NCBI GenBank assembly: GCA_963922205.1 | Contig: CAWUHX010000390.1 | Location: 124,001 to 188,000, forward strand | Reading direction: 5' to 3' | Length of the DNA: 64,000 bases | Source of the DNA: Romanomermis culicivorax | Taxonomy: Eukaryota > Nematoda > Enoplea > Mermithida > Mermithidae | In this document: in pieces, positions 40,613 through 54,100 of the stretch | Layout of the letters: each line of letters starts with the position of its first letter | Numbering within the stretch: position 1 is the first letter of the stretch | Translations under genes and position numbers: made by a program | The notes under the pieces: model-generated | Databases searched by the model: none | What the model saw: only the letters and a program-made list of their open reading frames with translations | What the model was told of the DNA's origin: nothing

Positions 40613-42799
40613 GACGTTTCTTCTGTCCCCTTCCCCAGGTTTCGGGACTCTCACCGTCATTTTAAAATTTCATTCCTGTTCCTATTTTTCGCGAATTTTT
40701 AGGAAATATTGCAATTTTTGGGATTGGCTGACGTTATGCTCAAAATATACAAAAATGATCACGATACGCTGAAACTTCGTTTTAAAATGTTTCTCAGCAT
40801 GCTCTTTCATTTCCAACTAAAATATTGAACTGTGAAAAAAATCAAGATTTTTTTACGAAAAGCATTCAAATTCTAAAAATTTCTTGGCTTTTTAACAGTT
40901 TTGTAAGTTTTACTGCACCGAGTAGTACTTCTGTCTTACTAAACTTTTGGTCAATTTTACGACATTTTGTTGTGTTTGAAAATTTGTTTTATTATAGGTA
41001 GCAAAAAATTTTCCAAGAAAGTCGCGATTCTGGGCGCGGTCAGCCAAAATTTCAGGAGGTCAACTAGTGCGCGAGGTCAGGACCAACATTCTTCACATTA
41101 TTTTTTGAATTCTACGGCCTTATATTGATATTTCTGATAAGAAATTTTGATTTAGAATAGCTTGACATCTGAAAGTTTGTCAAACCTAGTCCAGATGCAT
41201 ACTTATCTTACCACAAACGTTGTAGAAGCATGCATGATAATTGGGCCAAAAAAACATCATTCGATAAATGCTGTAGGTAGTTCGACAAAATTTTTGGCTT
41301 CAAGTGTCTTCTATCGTATCATGTCATTGTCAGATTAAAAAAGAATCTGCGTAATATTAACCCGATCGGTTTAGAAATTAATATTTATGTCCGAAAATAA
41401 CATCAAAATCAGCTTCAATTTTCATAATGTGTATCATTCGATTCGATATAAAAAATGTATGCAGACTTTAACAGACTGAACTAATTTTCTATTATGTAGT
41501 GAATACGGTCAATTAAGATTTTGAGCAATGTGTTGTCCAACGTTTGACATTTGGAACTTTACTGCGGATAGAAAAGACCTCAAACAACGCCATAATAATA
41601 TAAATGGTCGTATGACTATATCTGTGGCGACGTATTCTTAGAACCTTGATAATGATCCTTGAGAATCCATTCCTCCTCCATTCTTGGCCTGCTTTTGAGC
41701 ATACCACTGCGTCAGAGGCCGACTTTGCTCAAAAACTGCTTGACTATTGCGTCACAATGATTGACTTTAGAGGTGCCAAGTTCTAAAGTTTTATTGTTCG
41801 TTTTTGCATTCAATATTTGAAATTTGATAGAGCATGAAATTCATGCTTTTAATAAAAAATAAAAACAAGACAATCGACTTGACGATTAAATCATACCCAA
41901 CTACGAATCTCGGAAATGTTTCCCGTTTTTACTTGTTGCATTTTCTTATCTCCATTCGACCTTGATCAAATGTGGATTCTGATGGGCTGATCTCATGCCG
42001 TTGCCATGAAACTAATTGGACTTTCGGAAGATCCACCCTGCCTTTTTTTGCTAGCGTGAAACTAGCTAGAAAACGCACTTCATATTTTATTTACAGTATA
42101 GGTCATCGTTCCTGACCTTGCTTATCGAGTCTCTCAAATTTTTTTATCATGCGGTTCTTATGAATATTATTTTGAACAGGGCGTCTCAAACTCAACAAAA
42201 TAAACATGAAATATGTACGGTAAAAATTACAGTAAATATACAAAAATACGAGATGTAACAAAATGCAGCTTTTTTTATTTTTTCTTGACAAAGGTCAACT
42301 GCAGCAAATTTGATACCAATCGGTATAACTCATCAAATCATATTCATAAAAATTATTTAAAAATAGATAAATCTTAATTTTTGAGGAGGTCATGTTGAGT
42401 TGGGGTTTAACGGGGTTCACATCGCCAGGAATCAACCTAGTTAACGTATTGTCAAAAGCTTGAATTTTCTGTCATAGCGCTTCTGCAAACTGACCTTTGG
42501 GGAAGCTTATTTTATACGCTCTAGAAAGCCATCAAAATACAATGAGCGGAAAATGCATGTATGATCTTTAATTACGCATGTGAATCAAGCATCATTAAAA
42601 AGACAATCCTTCAGGGATTCTAACGTTTCCGAATTCATCATGAAAATTAGCCTAAATGTGGCTCGTATATTGTACTAAATACGTGCGATAAAAAGCTTAT
42701 GAAGCGATCATTTCTCGTATAAAAATACGTAAAAATAGAAAAAATGGAAAGACGGCAAAAAATCAATTTTAAAAAATGTCGGGAAGCCTCAGTCTTTGT

Positions 42800-43000
42800 A
42801 ATCTTGTAAAAAGTGTTCGTCAACTGTCTCTTGCCTGTGAAAGATGTAACACATAAATGGAATCCATCAGGTATGACTACTAGTGTGAAAAATTCTGGAT
42901 TTGTTTTTGCCCCCGGACGTTTGAATACAGCATCAGGTCCAGTTTTGTCAAGTCTATTTCCCATATAATATTTGAAATCATCACCAAATCGTACATCTGA
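42800..43000 (-). CDS. possible exon, unrecognised
   Basis: The minus strand is open for 118 codons (43003-42647). The first 60 residues are coding-like: DDFKYYMGNRLDKTGPDAVF, then KRPGAKTNPEFFTLVVIPDG, then FHLCVTSFTGKRQL. A candidate acceptor (gctag or gtcag) lies at about 42995-43003. Another minus-strand patch at 43145-43265 reads KRKMSRTANSSETRVVCRTI. I recognise no family and cannot join the two. Confidence 0.25.
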
Positions 43001-44690
43001 CACTAGCTATATCCATGCATCATCGCAATATAAGACAATCTCCAGGACGAACATTAGATTGTAAAGGGTAATTCAGTTTTTTTGCATAAATTCAGCAATT
43101 TTTATAGTTTTACCACAACATTTTCCATAATCAAGCTTTATTTATCCGAGGTAACGGCACCATTTATACACTGGACGAAGGCCGGTCTTCTGCGAAATGG
43201 TCCTGCACACGACACGAGTTTCAGAAGAGTTGGCTGTCCGACTCATTTTTCTTTTCACATCATAATCTGATTCAGTGCCAAAAAATTTGTGCTATTTACG
43301 AATTCTATTAGCCGTTGGTGGATCACGGCAGAATTATGGTCCAAATTTTGTCCGAACAATGAAAACATTTTCTGTCCACTCGAACCGGAGCGCAGCTTCC
43401 GCACATTCCAAAAATGAAATACGCGAAGTTACGTAACTAAATTGAGATGCATGACTCAATCATGAAAATTTTACAAATCAAATTTAAAGGACTAATTCAC
43501 ATTCTGTGAAACTTTTGTCAGGCTCATTGACGATAAATTAAGGTTGCGTATGGATAAAAGGGCCAAACTGTACATAGACGTCATTTAAATCTTCCAATAC
43601 GTCATTCATTCGAATTATTATATCTCCCACACCACCTCCCAACATGTATTTGCTGTCAGATCATTTGAATAAGTACCATGTAGGACACTGATTCGATATT
43701 TTCTAATCTCAAACCATATTAGAAAATATTGAAGCCGATCAGACGCTCATAGAGATCATGGTTCAACGGAAAATCGTAGAAATTGAACTTGCTTTCCAAT
43801 TATATTATTTATATGCATTTAAAAAACAGGCGCTTGTTTGGTTAGACCTTGTAATTTTTAGGCGGAGTGGATTACTGTAGTGGATTGAATTCATATGCTT
43901 CCAGTAGTCGAGAAAAGACTATTGGTTGACAGGAGTCACTCTCCTATTTTTCATGTTGAGGGCATAAATAGTGACCACGAAGTTACCTGGAAATAGAATG
44001 GCCGGAAAAACGGTCCGCCTACCCTCTAGAACCTCAAATCACTACCGATTTTATTCGTCAGATAGGCTATCATCAATCAATTCAAGTTTCTCAACTCTTG
44101 AAATTTCATAATTATATACACTGTCTAGGTTCATAGTAAGCCAGTCATCTACAATGTGAGTTTACTGTAAAAATGCCCTGTCGCAAATGAAAACTGGAAA
44201 AAGTGATCAGTGGAAAGCTTGGCGTAAAAAATCTGCGGTTTACTATACATCAGTACAGATCATGTTCTACTGAAGGTATAGACATGAAATTTTAAACTCA
44301 GAAACTAGAGTAGATAAACTAATACCGATTAACTAAACTCGAATACTAGCTTCTCAGGCTTCTCAACCACCCTGCACAAGCATGAAGAAAATCTTAATAG
44401 CAGTTAGTTCTGATCAAAGTTAGAGTTCATACTCTTATGACATCATGGCCTATAACTGCAAATTTTTGGCGCAAATGCGCCATAAAACGATGGATTTTAG
44501 AATTCGTCTTCCATATCAGTACAGTCTTCGGAAAGTGAAATTTAAAATTGATAGGTTTTTAGATTCTTTCAACAGTTTGTTTCTCATCTAGCGTTGAAGA
44601 TTTTCATTCAAAAAATTCATAAAGTTTAATAGTCTTTTATAACATAACATAACTTACACATTTTGACAAATAACAGAAGAGAAAGTTTCA

Positions 44691-44843
44691 TCAGGCATCG
44701 TCAACGACAAGCAAGGCGTCGCTGATCACGTCCATACTGTAACGTTGCATATCGTTTTTGATCGAATTGAAAAGATCAACGTCGAAAATTGGGCCGCCGG
44801 CCGCCATTCGTTTTTGACGCCTATTTTGGGAACATTGAGGCGG
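44691..44843 (-). CDS. ZP gene terminal exon: furin site and C-terminus
   Basis: After acceptor ttttcacag it encodes PPQCSQNRRQKR and an acidic-ended tail finishing DVISDALLVVDDA, then TGA. An ATTAAA lies about 70 bp downstream, near 44620. Confidence 0.92.
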   Translation of the reverse strand, partial: PPQCSQNRRQKRMAAGGPIFDVDLFNSIKNDMQRYSMDVISDALLVVDDA

Positions 44844-47800
44844 CTGTGAAAAGTATAGGAATTGTTCAAGAAATAAATTATAGATATTTGGATGAATTGT
44901 AATTTTGAAACTGACTAGTTTATGAGAACGTTAGCCATTATGGAAAATGATGTTATGAATCAATAGTGATTAAGATACCATATGCTAATATAGTCGAAGA
45001 ATCTCCAAATTTCAAGCTATGAACATTACCGAAAATGGTTATTTTTTATTTCACGAACGATCGACGGAAATGGAATGTATCATTAAAACAGTATTCCTAG
45101 CATCATATGGACAGTCAAGAAAACGAAACTGCATCTGACTGTACAGATCGGCATCAAGTTAATCTGGAGCTAGTTAACCAACATTTAACCAAACTTTAAC
45201 CACTCGTGACCATCAAAAATACGGATAAATCGTTCCAAAATCATGTTTTTTCAATTGACACAAATGAGATCTATCGATTGGTACCCAAATTGTTGCATCT
45301 TGGAACAAATATTTTTGTTTATCTTCAAATATCATCGTTTGGGTAATGCCTACCTGGATGAGGGTTCTATTTTTACCAAACTCCATAGCTCACTCAACTG
45401 TTTCTAAATGAGTTTGGTTCCAGAAAACCTGATTTCAATGCAACATTTGTTGGAAGCTTTCAAAAAAAGTATAACAAGTCACATTTGCTTAAAGACCATA
45501 TAATCCCGCGAACTTTAGTGATTCGTAGAAAATAGTGAAATGTATGAAGTTTCAGGTAGGCCAATTCTCAATTTCCAATCATTGTATGTTTAGTGATTTG
45601 AAGGATTTGGTCAAGGTACATGCTCAAAACTGGATTCCTCAAGCTGACACTTAAAAGACTCGAAGAAATTGCTTAAAAGATTTTCAAAAAAAAATTTAGC
45701 ATGGTTGTTCGAATTTTCATGTGGATTTAAGTATGTAGCTTTTAAATTCAGGCTAATCTAGGTTAGTCTGAACAAGTTTATATGGTAGCATGAGTAGCAC
45801 TTCGAGCAAGGAAACTGTATAAATGTTAAGGGCACGATCAGATTTTTGCACGATTTTAACCATCCATGAATCTTTAAAAAAAGTGACCCAATATTTAGCA
45901 GAAAATTTGATGACCAGGAAGAAGTCAACTTTGGGCGAGGTTTACTGCTTTATGGATAGGGCAAAGACAGCCGACTCTCCCACCTGAATCGTACCGTAGG
46001 CACTGATGAATCCAGATGGGCGAACCCCATGGAGCCTTAGTAGTGTGTCCAACTCAGCTTTGTTAGGCTGTCCATGGTGTGTTTTTATATCATGGTTTTG
46101 CATTTAAGAAATCGAAAAAATTAGTTTTGTCTTCAAAATCCTATGGCATCCGTGCTTATTATGTAGCTTTTGTCCTCAAAACCATGTAAAGGTTAGTTGA
46201 GCATGCTGACGAATTTCCACTTCACATATATCAAGTAAGGTTAAATTTCTAAAATAATTGATCAGAATGTGCTTTCAAGTTTTAGTATTTTGAAGCATTT
46301 TTCGAAAAATAGACTACAGTTTGTTTCAAAAAATGTACGCTGCACGATCGGTGTGAGGCAGATAATAAATAATAAAAAAAACATATTTTACCGCAAAACT
46401 GTTGAAAATCTTGACGACTTTACCTCATTCATTGCATGGATTATGATGTTTTGAATTACCATTATTTTGAGGCATTCCTCGCTGGTAGGACACAGTCGAA
46501 TTTGGCATCGAAATTGAATATAAGAATGATCGGGATACTTGAAAACGTCGGCTTTTGCGTAAGCCAATTTTAGATCGTTGCCATAGGATAGATTCGGCAA
46601 TAGATCTTCGTCCAAGCTGCACCTGAAACCAACAATGCAAATAACTAAAAAAGTTCTGATATAGCCCGGAGTCAAACCTGGGTTACCAACTTTCCTGGCT
46701 AATGTCTTTCACCTACAGATTAGCAGATAGGCATTTCAGATAGATGTCTCAAACATCCCATAAAATTTTAGAGACAATTCTGCGCGTTTATCATAATTTG
46801 AATCAATTTTTCATTCAAAAATACTCGTGAGCCACTTGAGACAAGGTTCACCCGAGCTCCGATCCTGACTTCGACTCTGGCCTCCGGAAAACTTGGCCCG
46901 TTTTTCGTTCTCTCGGTCAAAAAAACGTATCATGGAAGGTAAAACACAGCAATAGGTCGATATTGTCTAGAAAGAATATCATCCGATCTTTAGTTGGCCA
47001 TGATTTCAATGAACTAGATGTCATTTTATGATACGTTCTTCAAATTGATGATAAAAATTTTGTCTTCCGATGAAAAACATCAAAAATGTAGATAATTTGT
47101 GATAAAGTATTTGTCTCGAACTGAGTTGGAAGAGCATTGAAATCCGATCATAGCCCATTTAATTTAAAATTATGGATGCAGTGGAAACGAAAAAAAGTAA
47201 GTTCCATCTAATACACTTAGAGGAAACTTTATTCGGTAGAAAAACGCTGAATTTCTCTACGAGAATGGTAAAGACCAAAATCATTTGAAAAAATCCTGCT
47301 TATCCACTGTTGATTTGGACAGAACTGCGTCGATACCAGAGCGTATTTCGATAAATTTGAATCACTTAACGACCTTATTGAAAGAAATTTTCGGCTCTGT
47401 TTGCGACTTACTGACGAATTTTTTTGCTGGCTACAGTAATAATCTTACTAGTTTTTTCCGTAATGGGATCGTTGCATCGATCATTTCAAATAAATGAAGT
47501 ACAGTATTTCACAGGAGGAATGTCGTTTTCTAAAAATTCATCCACGAACGAGCATTTCAGCCTTACCCCATCAATGAACACTTGATATCCAGTATGATGG
47601 CGCGGAAAGTAGCCAGTTTAAAAGTAATTTTCTTCAATATTCTAAATAATACGAGTACAAAAACGTCGTCCGTGATTTTTCTGTTCTCAAGAGTATTTAA
47701 TCTAGGCTCTTTTGTGCCAAACTGAAGTCATGGCTCATTAAAATGACAAAATGGCTTCCAAAAACCCTAGAACTAATTTGGCTTGTGAAAATTTTCATGT

Positions 47801-50800
47801 TTCGTGGTCATTAATCTCTTTTCCACCAGAATATTCATTCTGAAACATGAATCTACTTCGAGAAATTGGTCACTGAATTTATGTTGCATTCGATCTTATC
47901 GGGTTGAGATCAGTGTCTTTTGTTATGGTCCCTAAAACTCTAGAAACGTTCTATCATACACTGTCATACGCAAATTTAATATTCATAGTTCTACGGACGA
48001 TTGAAGAAGTTCTGAAAAATAAGCACAAAATTCATGACACTTTTTAATAAATAGTATCTCAGTTTTCTAATGGGTTTAATACTGTATCAGTGAGTTAGTG
48101 GTCTAGTACCACATGGAAAACCCAGATCATGATGCTGGCCTAGACTTTTGATTTCAGCAAACATAAAATCGCAATCATTTACTATTGATTAATCATTTAT
48201 ACTACGTTTCTTACCCTCTTTCATCCGTTATTGGCGTCCGTTGACCATCGAGACTTTCGGCGAAGCATGAATGTACCAACATGCCATAGAAATCTAGAAA
48301 AGTGCGTAGAATGTGACGATGGAAGTTTTCGATTCAGTCACTACGTTTTTCTTAGCTATCAAATTAATTTAACTGGAACAACAATTCCGCGACAGTGTTG
48401 TTTGAGTGAATTGTATTACTTTAGCCACTGGGTCGATTTAGCTACTCCAAATACATAACAAAAAACTTGTATCCGCGGAAAAAGTTGTCTTATGGAAAAA
48501 ACATATATTTTTCAAGACGTAATCAGCTGGATCAAAAGTGTCCAATTGTCAACGAATTTTCAAACTAATATTTTTATTGAAAACATTTTTGAACGAATCA
48601 TTTTCAGTCCCCATTCTTGCTCATATTTCTAGAATAAGAGAGGCACACTGTGAAAGGTAGGCCTATAAAAAATAGTCCCACACAGTTGTAGTTGTCGCAA
48701 GATTCATTTTTGTAGTGGTAGACACACTTTGCATGACGAATTTCCTCATTTTGCATGCAAAATATGAAAATATGTGGATGAAGACAAACAAAAATTGATC
48801 ATTTCACAACAAAAACGCAGTAGCTAAATTGGTGGGAACCTCATTAGTGGCTAAATGGACACTGCTTAGAAAACATGGTTTCTGAATTGAGCCAGGCGGC
48901 TGGATTGACAAGGCCCTGAATTTTGCAGATCCTATGGCACTTGAGTCCTTTTACGCAGTGGATCTGTTGTGGTGATACTGTTTTGTTTGGTCGGCGAGGA
49001 TAATTCACTTTTTCGCTCTGGCTTTGCATCATGCACGTAAAGGGAAGTATTTTTGCCAATGATTTGAATATTATCACGAACTTGGAGTAAAGCCATATCT
49101 AACTTATCATTAAGATATACACTGTTGAGCATATGTGAAAATCTGCTGACCCAAAGGAAAAAATTATTTACCACTGCCGCCTTTGCATTCCCATTTATGG
49201 AATACCGTAGCTCCGACTTCAGCGGATTTGATCAACGGTCCGTTCAAAGTTTGACCTCTTACCGAATAAATGCAATTGGGCATTTGCATGTCGTGTTGGA
49301 TAAGACCGGTTGGTATCATACTGAAAAATTGTATTGAATTTGCATGACCATGTTCTGTTCTACACCACCTGAAGACAAATTGTGACCTTCAGGACTATCA
49401 CAATGATGTCTGGTTCTTCATAAAACGACGGAAAAACAGATTAAACGTTAGTTGATCAGCTGATCATGATTTGGAGCGCATTCTATAGACACCAAATGCG
49501 CTTTGTGCAAATGATATTGATAAGAACTCGGACAGCAATCATCTGAATTATTTCAAATACTAACCTGACTTCGAATTTCGATTCTACCGTTGTTTCAGAT
49601 TCCGCATAGAAACAACGAACGTTGAAACTTTTGTCGCCCAGTGTCACCATGTGACGGTGGAATTGAACGATGATGGTATTTTCGAAAGCTATACCATTTG
49701 GAGATAGCTTAAAGAAAAATTGACCTGTGGTAAACGTTCTTCCTGGAGAAATTCACATCAGAATAAATTATGATATTACAGGATGTCCTAAAGCTTTGGT
49801 ACAGAGGGGTACAAAAATAGTGTAGGCATGGTAATTGACACCACTAGATAGAGCGCTGATTATGGAAAAAGTCTTGTTTTTTTATGTTAATCATGTTCAA
49901 AATGTGAAAAAAGGGTATGATGGAATTGTCGCGGTTTCTTGGCAAATTGTGTAAAAGCTTGCGCAACTTTTATCAATCGATTTTGGTTTGCCAAACGCTT
50001 AGAAAAGTCAACCCACTGCATCACAATGAACTGAAAGAAGTCAATTGATCAGTGCGTGATTAATAGGTTGACTGATGGGCGTCCACTTGAGATTTTCCAA
50101 GAATCAGAAGAGCGTAATTTGTAATTTTTTCGAAAATTTGTTCTTCTCATTGCAGTTACGTTTTTTTTGCTGTTGGCAAAGCTAATGGTGGCCACACAGA
50201 TTAACAGTGAATTTTTCTGTTGAGAATCGAATGTTCTTCCAAATGATGTATTACACGTTCTCGAAAAGTAAACCGCTACCAAAGTTCCTGTTCCATATTG
50301 AGAAATTGCGAATGGTGAGAGATCCTGGGTAAAGTAGTATATACACAGTAAGCTAAAAAAAGGCGATGACTTTTATAACTTTCGAGTGCACGAAGCTTTA
50401 TTAATGCGGATTGCTGCATTAGAATTCGCTGTTTGTCTTTGTCACAAGGACCAAATTTTATGCTCCTGGCATTTATGATTACTGTAAAAATAGAAATTTA
50501 GTAAAAGTGGTCGTTTTTCAAAAAGTAAAAGTTGTGAAATCAAAGTAAAAGTTGTCCTATTGTGAAGAAAATTTTGTTATAGTGTTTACACACAATAATA
50601 GTCTTAAAATCACCCAGATTTGTAATTTATATGTAACTTAAAGTCATTAACTTCTTGTTTCAATGTGAGCAAAATTTCGACAAAATCAAGATTTTTGTTT
50701 TCAAACTGGAAAAAACAAAATCTAATCTGTCACTAACCAGTTCAAAAAACAATTAAAATTATTGATGTAGGACACACTAAAACAGCTCTCTTGTAGTTTT

Positions 50801-52327
50801 CAGCTGTTATGGGGATTATGATTGGACCTATTTTACTTTTTCTGTTGTAAAACATGTTGATTTTTATCAATTTCTGCTTGTTATTAGCAAAAAATTGACG
50901 TTTAGTGTTTCTAATTTTAGTCAGTGAATATTTGAGCAATCTGGCTGAAACTTCGCACTTTTTATGCCAGATGTCCTACCTATCGACGGTAGCAAATTGC
51001 ATTAAAAAAGCTTCACTCATTTGAAAACTATGAAAGTTAGTACCGGTCGCCTTTTTTTGGCTAGCCCTGTATAATGCATAAAAAATTTCTTTAATTTGGA
51101 TCAGTTATACATATTTTCAGGATATTGTAAAATGTAAAACTACTGGGGTTCGAAGATTTCGTTTTGAAAAACATGGAAAGTCACATATGCTCTCTTCACG
51201 GGGAAGCTTTCTTTTTACACTTCCATGAATAATAATGATAGGACATCGTCAACCTGTTTATTCATAAGTTGCTTCATGATCAGGTTCATAGACAGACTGC
51301 TCAATTTGTCACTCAAATGGGAACTGGAACGTGAAATAATGTTCTTAAATCAATATGTAGTGATAAAAAGTCAGCTGCAGATAATAATGTATAAACTGAC
51401 ACCACCAGTAGTGTATGGAGGTGTACTGTAAATGAGTACCATAAAAACAAAACAAAAAATGTTACTACACTTGTATGCATTTCTAATACAGTAGTTAAAT
51501 TACAAGAAACAGATGAAACGCATATGCAACTTGTCAGCAGCTGATCTGTGATGCAAAGTTTCCAGATACAGATGTCAGCACGTTGCAAATTATTAAGAGT
51601 TGATTTTTTGGGATTGAAAATAATTGGCTAACACCGACGAAAATTCAATGTTTCAAATTTCTTCTGTATGAGGAAGTTTTATATTAGTAACTTGATTTTC
51701 TACTATACGTAGCTATAGGTGAACTGAAACTTGAAAGTCGATATTCAGGAACAGAACAATCTGAACCCGAGGAACAAGTTCTTTGAGTCAGCAGTAGACT
51801 GTTATGCTGAGATTTACTTTTAAAAAATACATGTCTACCGTAAAGAAATACAGTCAAACAAATACTGTACTAACGTGCATGAATTTTTAATCACATCAGA
51901 CAATTAAATGATGCAAAATGAAACTCCAATTCATTCTTCAAACAACTGATCTTGCACAAGCATGCCCAAGTTTAGGCGTCTGTAGTTGCTAAGACCGATT
52001 CAAACTCACTGTTTTGATTTTTTCAGTATGGCAACTATCGTGGTCAATTGTCGTCCGAATGATAGTGAAATTTCGATTTTGACTTTGATCAATCACCGTA
52101 TTGCCGTGATCGATCGTCGCCGAATGAGCAGTTGCCGTCGAATAATCCGCCAAACATTCGCGTTTGTGCGAATTGCCGCGGACATAGATTTTGCCCCGAA
52201 AAGGCTTTTGGGTACGTAACGTCAAAAGCATACGTTTCGTGTCGCATTCTAGAGCCGGATCACCGAGGACGCCATTTTTCGACGAAGCGTGGGCCGCGCA
52301 AGCCAAAGCCAAAGGCAAGAAAATGGC
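44691..52327 (-). CDS. cuticlin-like ZP-domain secreted protein, first exon not identified
   Basis: ZP-domain cuticlins are secreted, cleaved by a furin-type protease and polymerised into the ecdysozoan cuticle. Six minus-strand exons join in frame: 52327-52010, 49707-49565, 49320-49172, 48293-48215, 46622-46460, 44843-44691. Phases agree at all five junctions (0, 2, 1, 2, 0). They encode 334 residues plus stop. The visible start, AIFLPLALACAAHA, is the rest of a signal peptide, so an upstream exon with the ATG is missing. ZP-N follows (ALEC, RGKIYVRGN, DSC, IIVQFHRH, VRCFY). ZP-C follows (MPNCIYSV, VFHKWEC, FYGMLVHSC, DERGCSLD, IQFRCQIRLC). After PPQC comes RRQKR, a furin site. Only about 38 residues follow, with no membrane span, so the protein appears to be secreted without an anchor. 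The long introns contain mobile elements. Confidence 0.93.
46165..46319 (-). mobile_element. family A element, partial, in a ZP-gene intron
   Basis: Ends ...GCATTTTTCGAAAAATAGAC followed by TACAG. The left half is eroded. Confidence 0.5.
46460..46622 (-). CDS. ZP gene exon: GCSLD to end of ZP-C
   Basis: The acceptor ggtttcag completes Gly before CSLDEDLLPNLSYG; the exon continues VFKYPDHSYIQFRCQIRLC and ends at ATG|gtaatt. Confidence 0.94.
46650..46715 (-). other. tRNA-like B box remnant
   Basis: The minus strand reads CCCAGGTTTGACTCCGGG, a near-perfect T arm with B box GGTTTGACTCC. No matching acceptor or anticodon stem is seen, so this is likely a SINE head or decayed tRNA, just upstream of a ZP exon. 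Confidence 0.3.
48215..48293 (-). CDS. ZP gene exon: FYGMLVHSC block
   Basis: A 79-bp exon from acceptor ttttctag to donor GG|gtaaga. FYGMLVHSCF is the most diagnostic cuticlin motif in the window. Confidence 0.95.
49172..49320 (-). CDS. ZP gene exon: linker and start of ZP-C
   Basis: The acceptor tttttcag and donor AGT G|gtaaat bound IPTGLIQHDMQMPNCIYSVR ... VGATVFHKWECKGG. Confidence 0.94.
49565..49707 (-). CDS. ZP gene exon: end of ZP-N
   Basis: The acceptor atttttctttaag gives phase 0, matching the previous donor. An alternative acceptor at 49743 would break the phase. It encodes LSPNGIAFENTIIVQFHRHM ... FNVRCFYAE. Confidence 0.9.
50344..51069. mobile_element. Tc1/mariner-like non-autonomous element, copy 2
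   Basis: It parallels 16969-17719 through the blocks 'gttactgcattagaat', 'caaggaccaaattttatgctcct', 'gtggtcntttttcaaaaagt' and 'aaaacatgttga'. Right end ...GGCTAGCCCTG|TA; the left end is decayed (CACAGTAAGCTAAAAAAAGG). It lies in the long ZP-gene intron. Confidence 0.78.
52010..52327 (-). CDS. ZP gene exon: signal peptide remainder and ZP-N
   Basis: The acceptor tttccttgcag ends at 52328 and the donor ACA|gtgagt starts at 52009. There are 106 codons in phase 0. No ATG precedes it in frame within the exon; the upstream TTG codons belong to the intron. Confidence 0.88.
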
Positions 52328-53547
52328 CTGCAAGGAAAGAAGGAGCAATTTTGGAAGGTGGATACTTTTTTAGTTCGATTATTTGAACTATATCAAGTTC
52401 CATTTATTTTGACATCAGCGATACGGCGAGTCCATGAAAGTAAATTCCATATGAGAAAAATCAATAACCCTATTAATGAAATAATATTTTTCTTCAGTGA
52501 GCGAAAAACAGAACAACAAAAAATTTCCTGCAATAACCTGGTTAAGCGGCCAAAATTTCTCAAATAGCACTCAGGTATCAATACAATTCTGTCCGGATGG
52601 ACAGCGAATAAGAAAAACGTTTTTTCAATGATTTTAGCTCTTCCCATTCCATGAGGAAATTGAGCGTTTTTCTAAAGTCTTCCTTCCATGGAAATTGCAT
52701 ATCGAATCGAACCTACTTTTTTGGTCTTTTCTGCTGCGCTCATTACTTCAAATCAAATGGGTTATAGTAAAATAGTGGGTAGCATAGAGAGCGAGAAAAA
52801 GTTATGTGAAATACTTTAACTCCTGATAAATCCGTCAAAAATGAAGTTAAACAATTTTTAATCATATTTTGGGACAGATCTCAACGAGATCTATCGATAG
52901 ATTTTTTACTCGTCGTTTGGAAGGAAAAAATCCTGCTGGTCTTGCAGTCACCATTTAGATGACATCAAACACCTATACGAAGGCAAAGATTGGACGAAAC
53001 GAATTGCTGAGAATTTTTTTCTATCAAATAAGGTCTCTTTAGAGCTTATTTCCAGAAAGCATTTACTGTAATTACCCATATAGTAAGAAAATCTCACAAG
53101 TATGCTGAATTCCATGTGAAGTCTGCACCAGCTAGAAATATTACACTTCTTTCCAACTGTGGTGTGATCGTCGCACATCTCTTGATCGGGGAGACAGCCT
53201 CGTGTAAAAAAACATGTTTCGCATGTAACACTATATGAAAATTATATAGCACATGCTACAATGCAGCCTTAACAACTTACGTAATTTTAGCATTGTCATT
53301 CTCCCCAGTGAGCCAATAGCTATACTGAAATATTCTCAATAATCTTAAGTCGTAAGTACTTGATCTCAGTATGAGCAGAATGGCTCAAAAAACGACCGGC
53401 TCCATACTTGACCAGATAGTCTATCTACTTTGGAGTCAATTATGAAGCTTTATATCTTGATAACTACAGTTTGTGCTTATTCGTATCAAACATAGAGTGT
53501 TTTTATATGTCTCATTCCTGAAAAATTAAGCAATTTGCAGTACTCGG

Positions 53548-53991
53548 TTATTCTAACGTTAGCTTACCGTAAGAATTCTCTTTCAACCACTGAAGAAAGC
53601 TTAGGGAGACCAAACAAAGAACGGCTGGATTCTTAGGTACAATTCTCAATTTTGAAAAGCATGAGCGAAAATACTGCCTCCATATGAACCTGTAGTTTTT
53701 TGAAATATAATTTCTCTGATTAAGGACTGATGCAAAAAGTTGCGTAATTTGTTGACAATTGCAATCAAATCTTGACCGATAATGATCTCGTTGGTCGTTT
53801 TTGATTTGGAACTCAATGGTCCGGCAGTATTTTTTGTAAATAAGTCGATATTTCTGGAATCTATCAAGAAATAATGCGTGAAAAACCACAAGAGGTTTTG
53901 CGGTTGCACGAAATTCTAAATTGTGATTAACGCAATATGCGGTAGTATCAGATCTGCTACGTTTACTGCCACCCAGCAGTTTTAAGTTCAT
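53548..53991 (-). other. overlapping open frames, unrecognised
   Basis: Two overlapping minus-strand frames of 147 and 87 codons, in different phases. The shorter contains EIIIGQDLIAIVNKLRNF. It may be the remains of a transposon gene or chance; no family is recognised. Confidence 0.15.
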
Positions 53992-54100
53992 GTAGTCTAT
54001 TCTTCCATTCTTATGATTTCTAAGATGTGTACTTCAGAATTCAAGTCAAGTTTGAATTTTTCCGAATAGAAAAATGACTGCTTCCGAATAGTTTATTGAC

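Noticed and set aside
49708..49742. Extending the ZP exon to the acceptor at 49743
   Set aside because: It would start in phase 1 against a phase-0 donor; the acceptor at 49708 fits both phase and family alignment.
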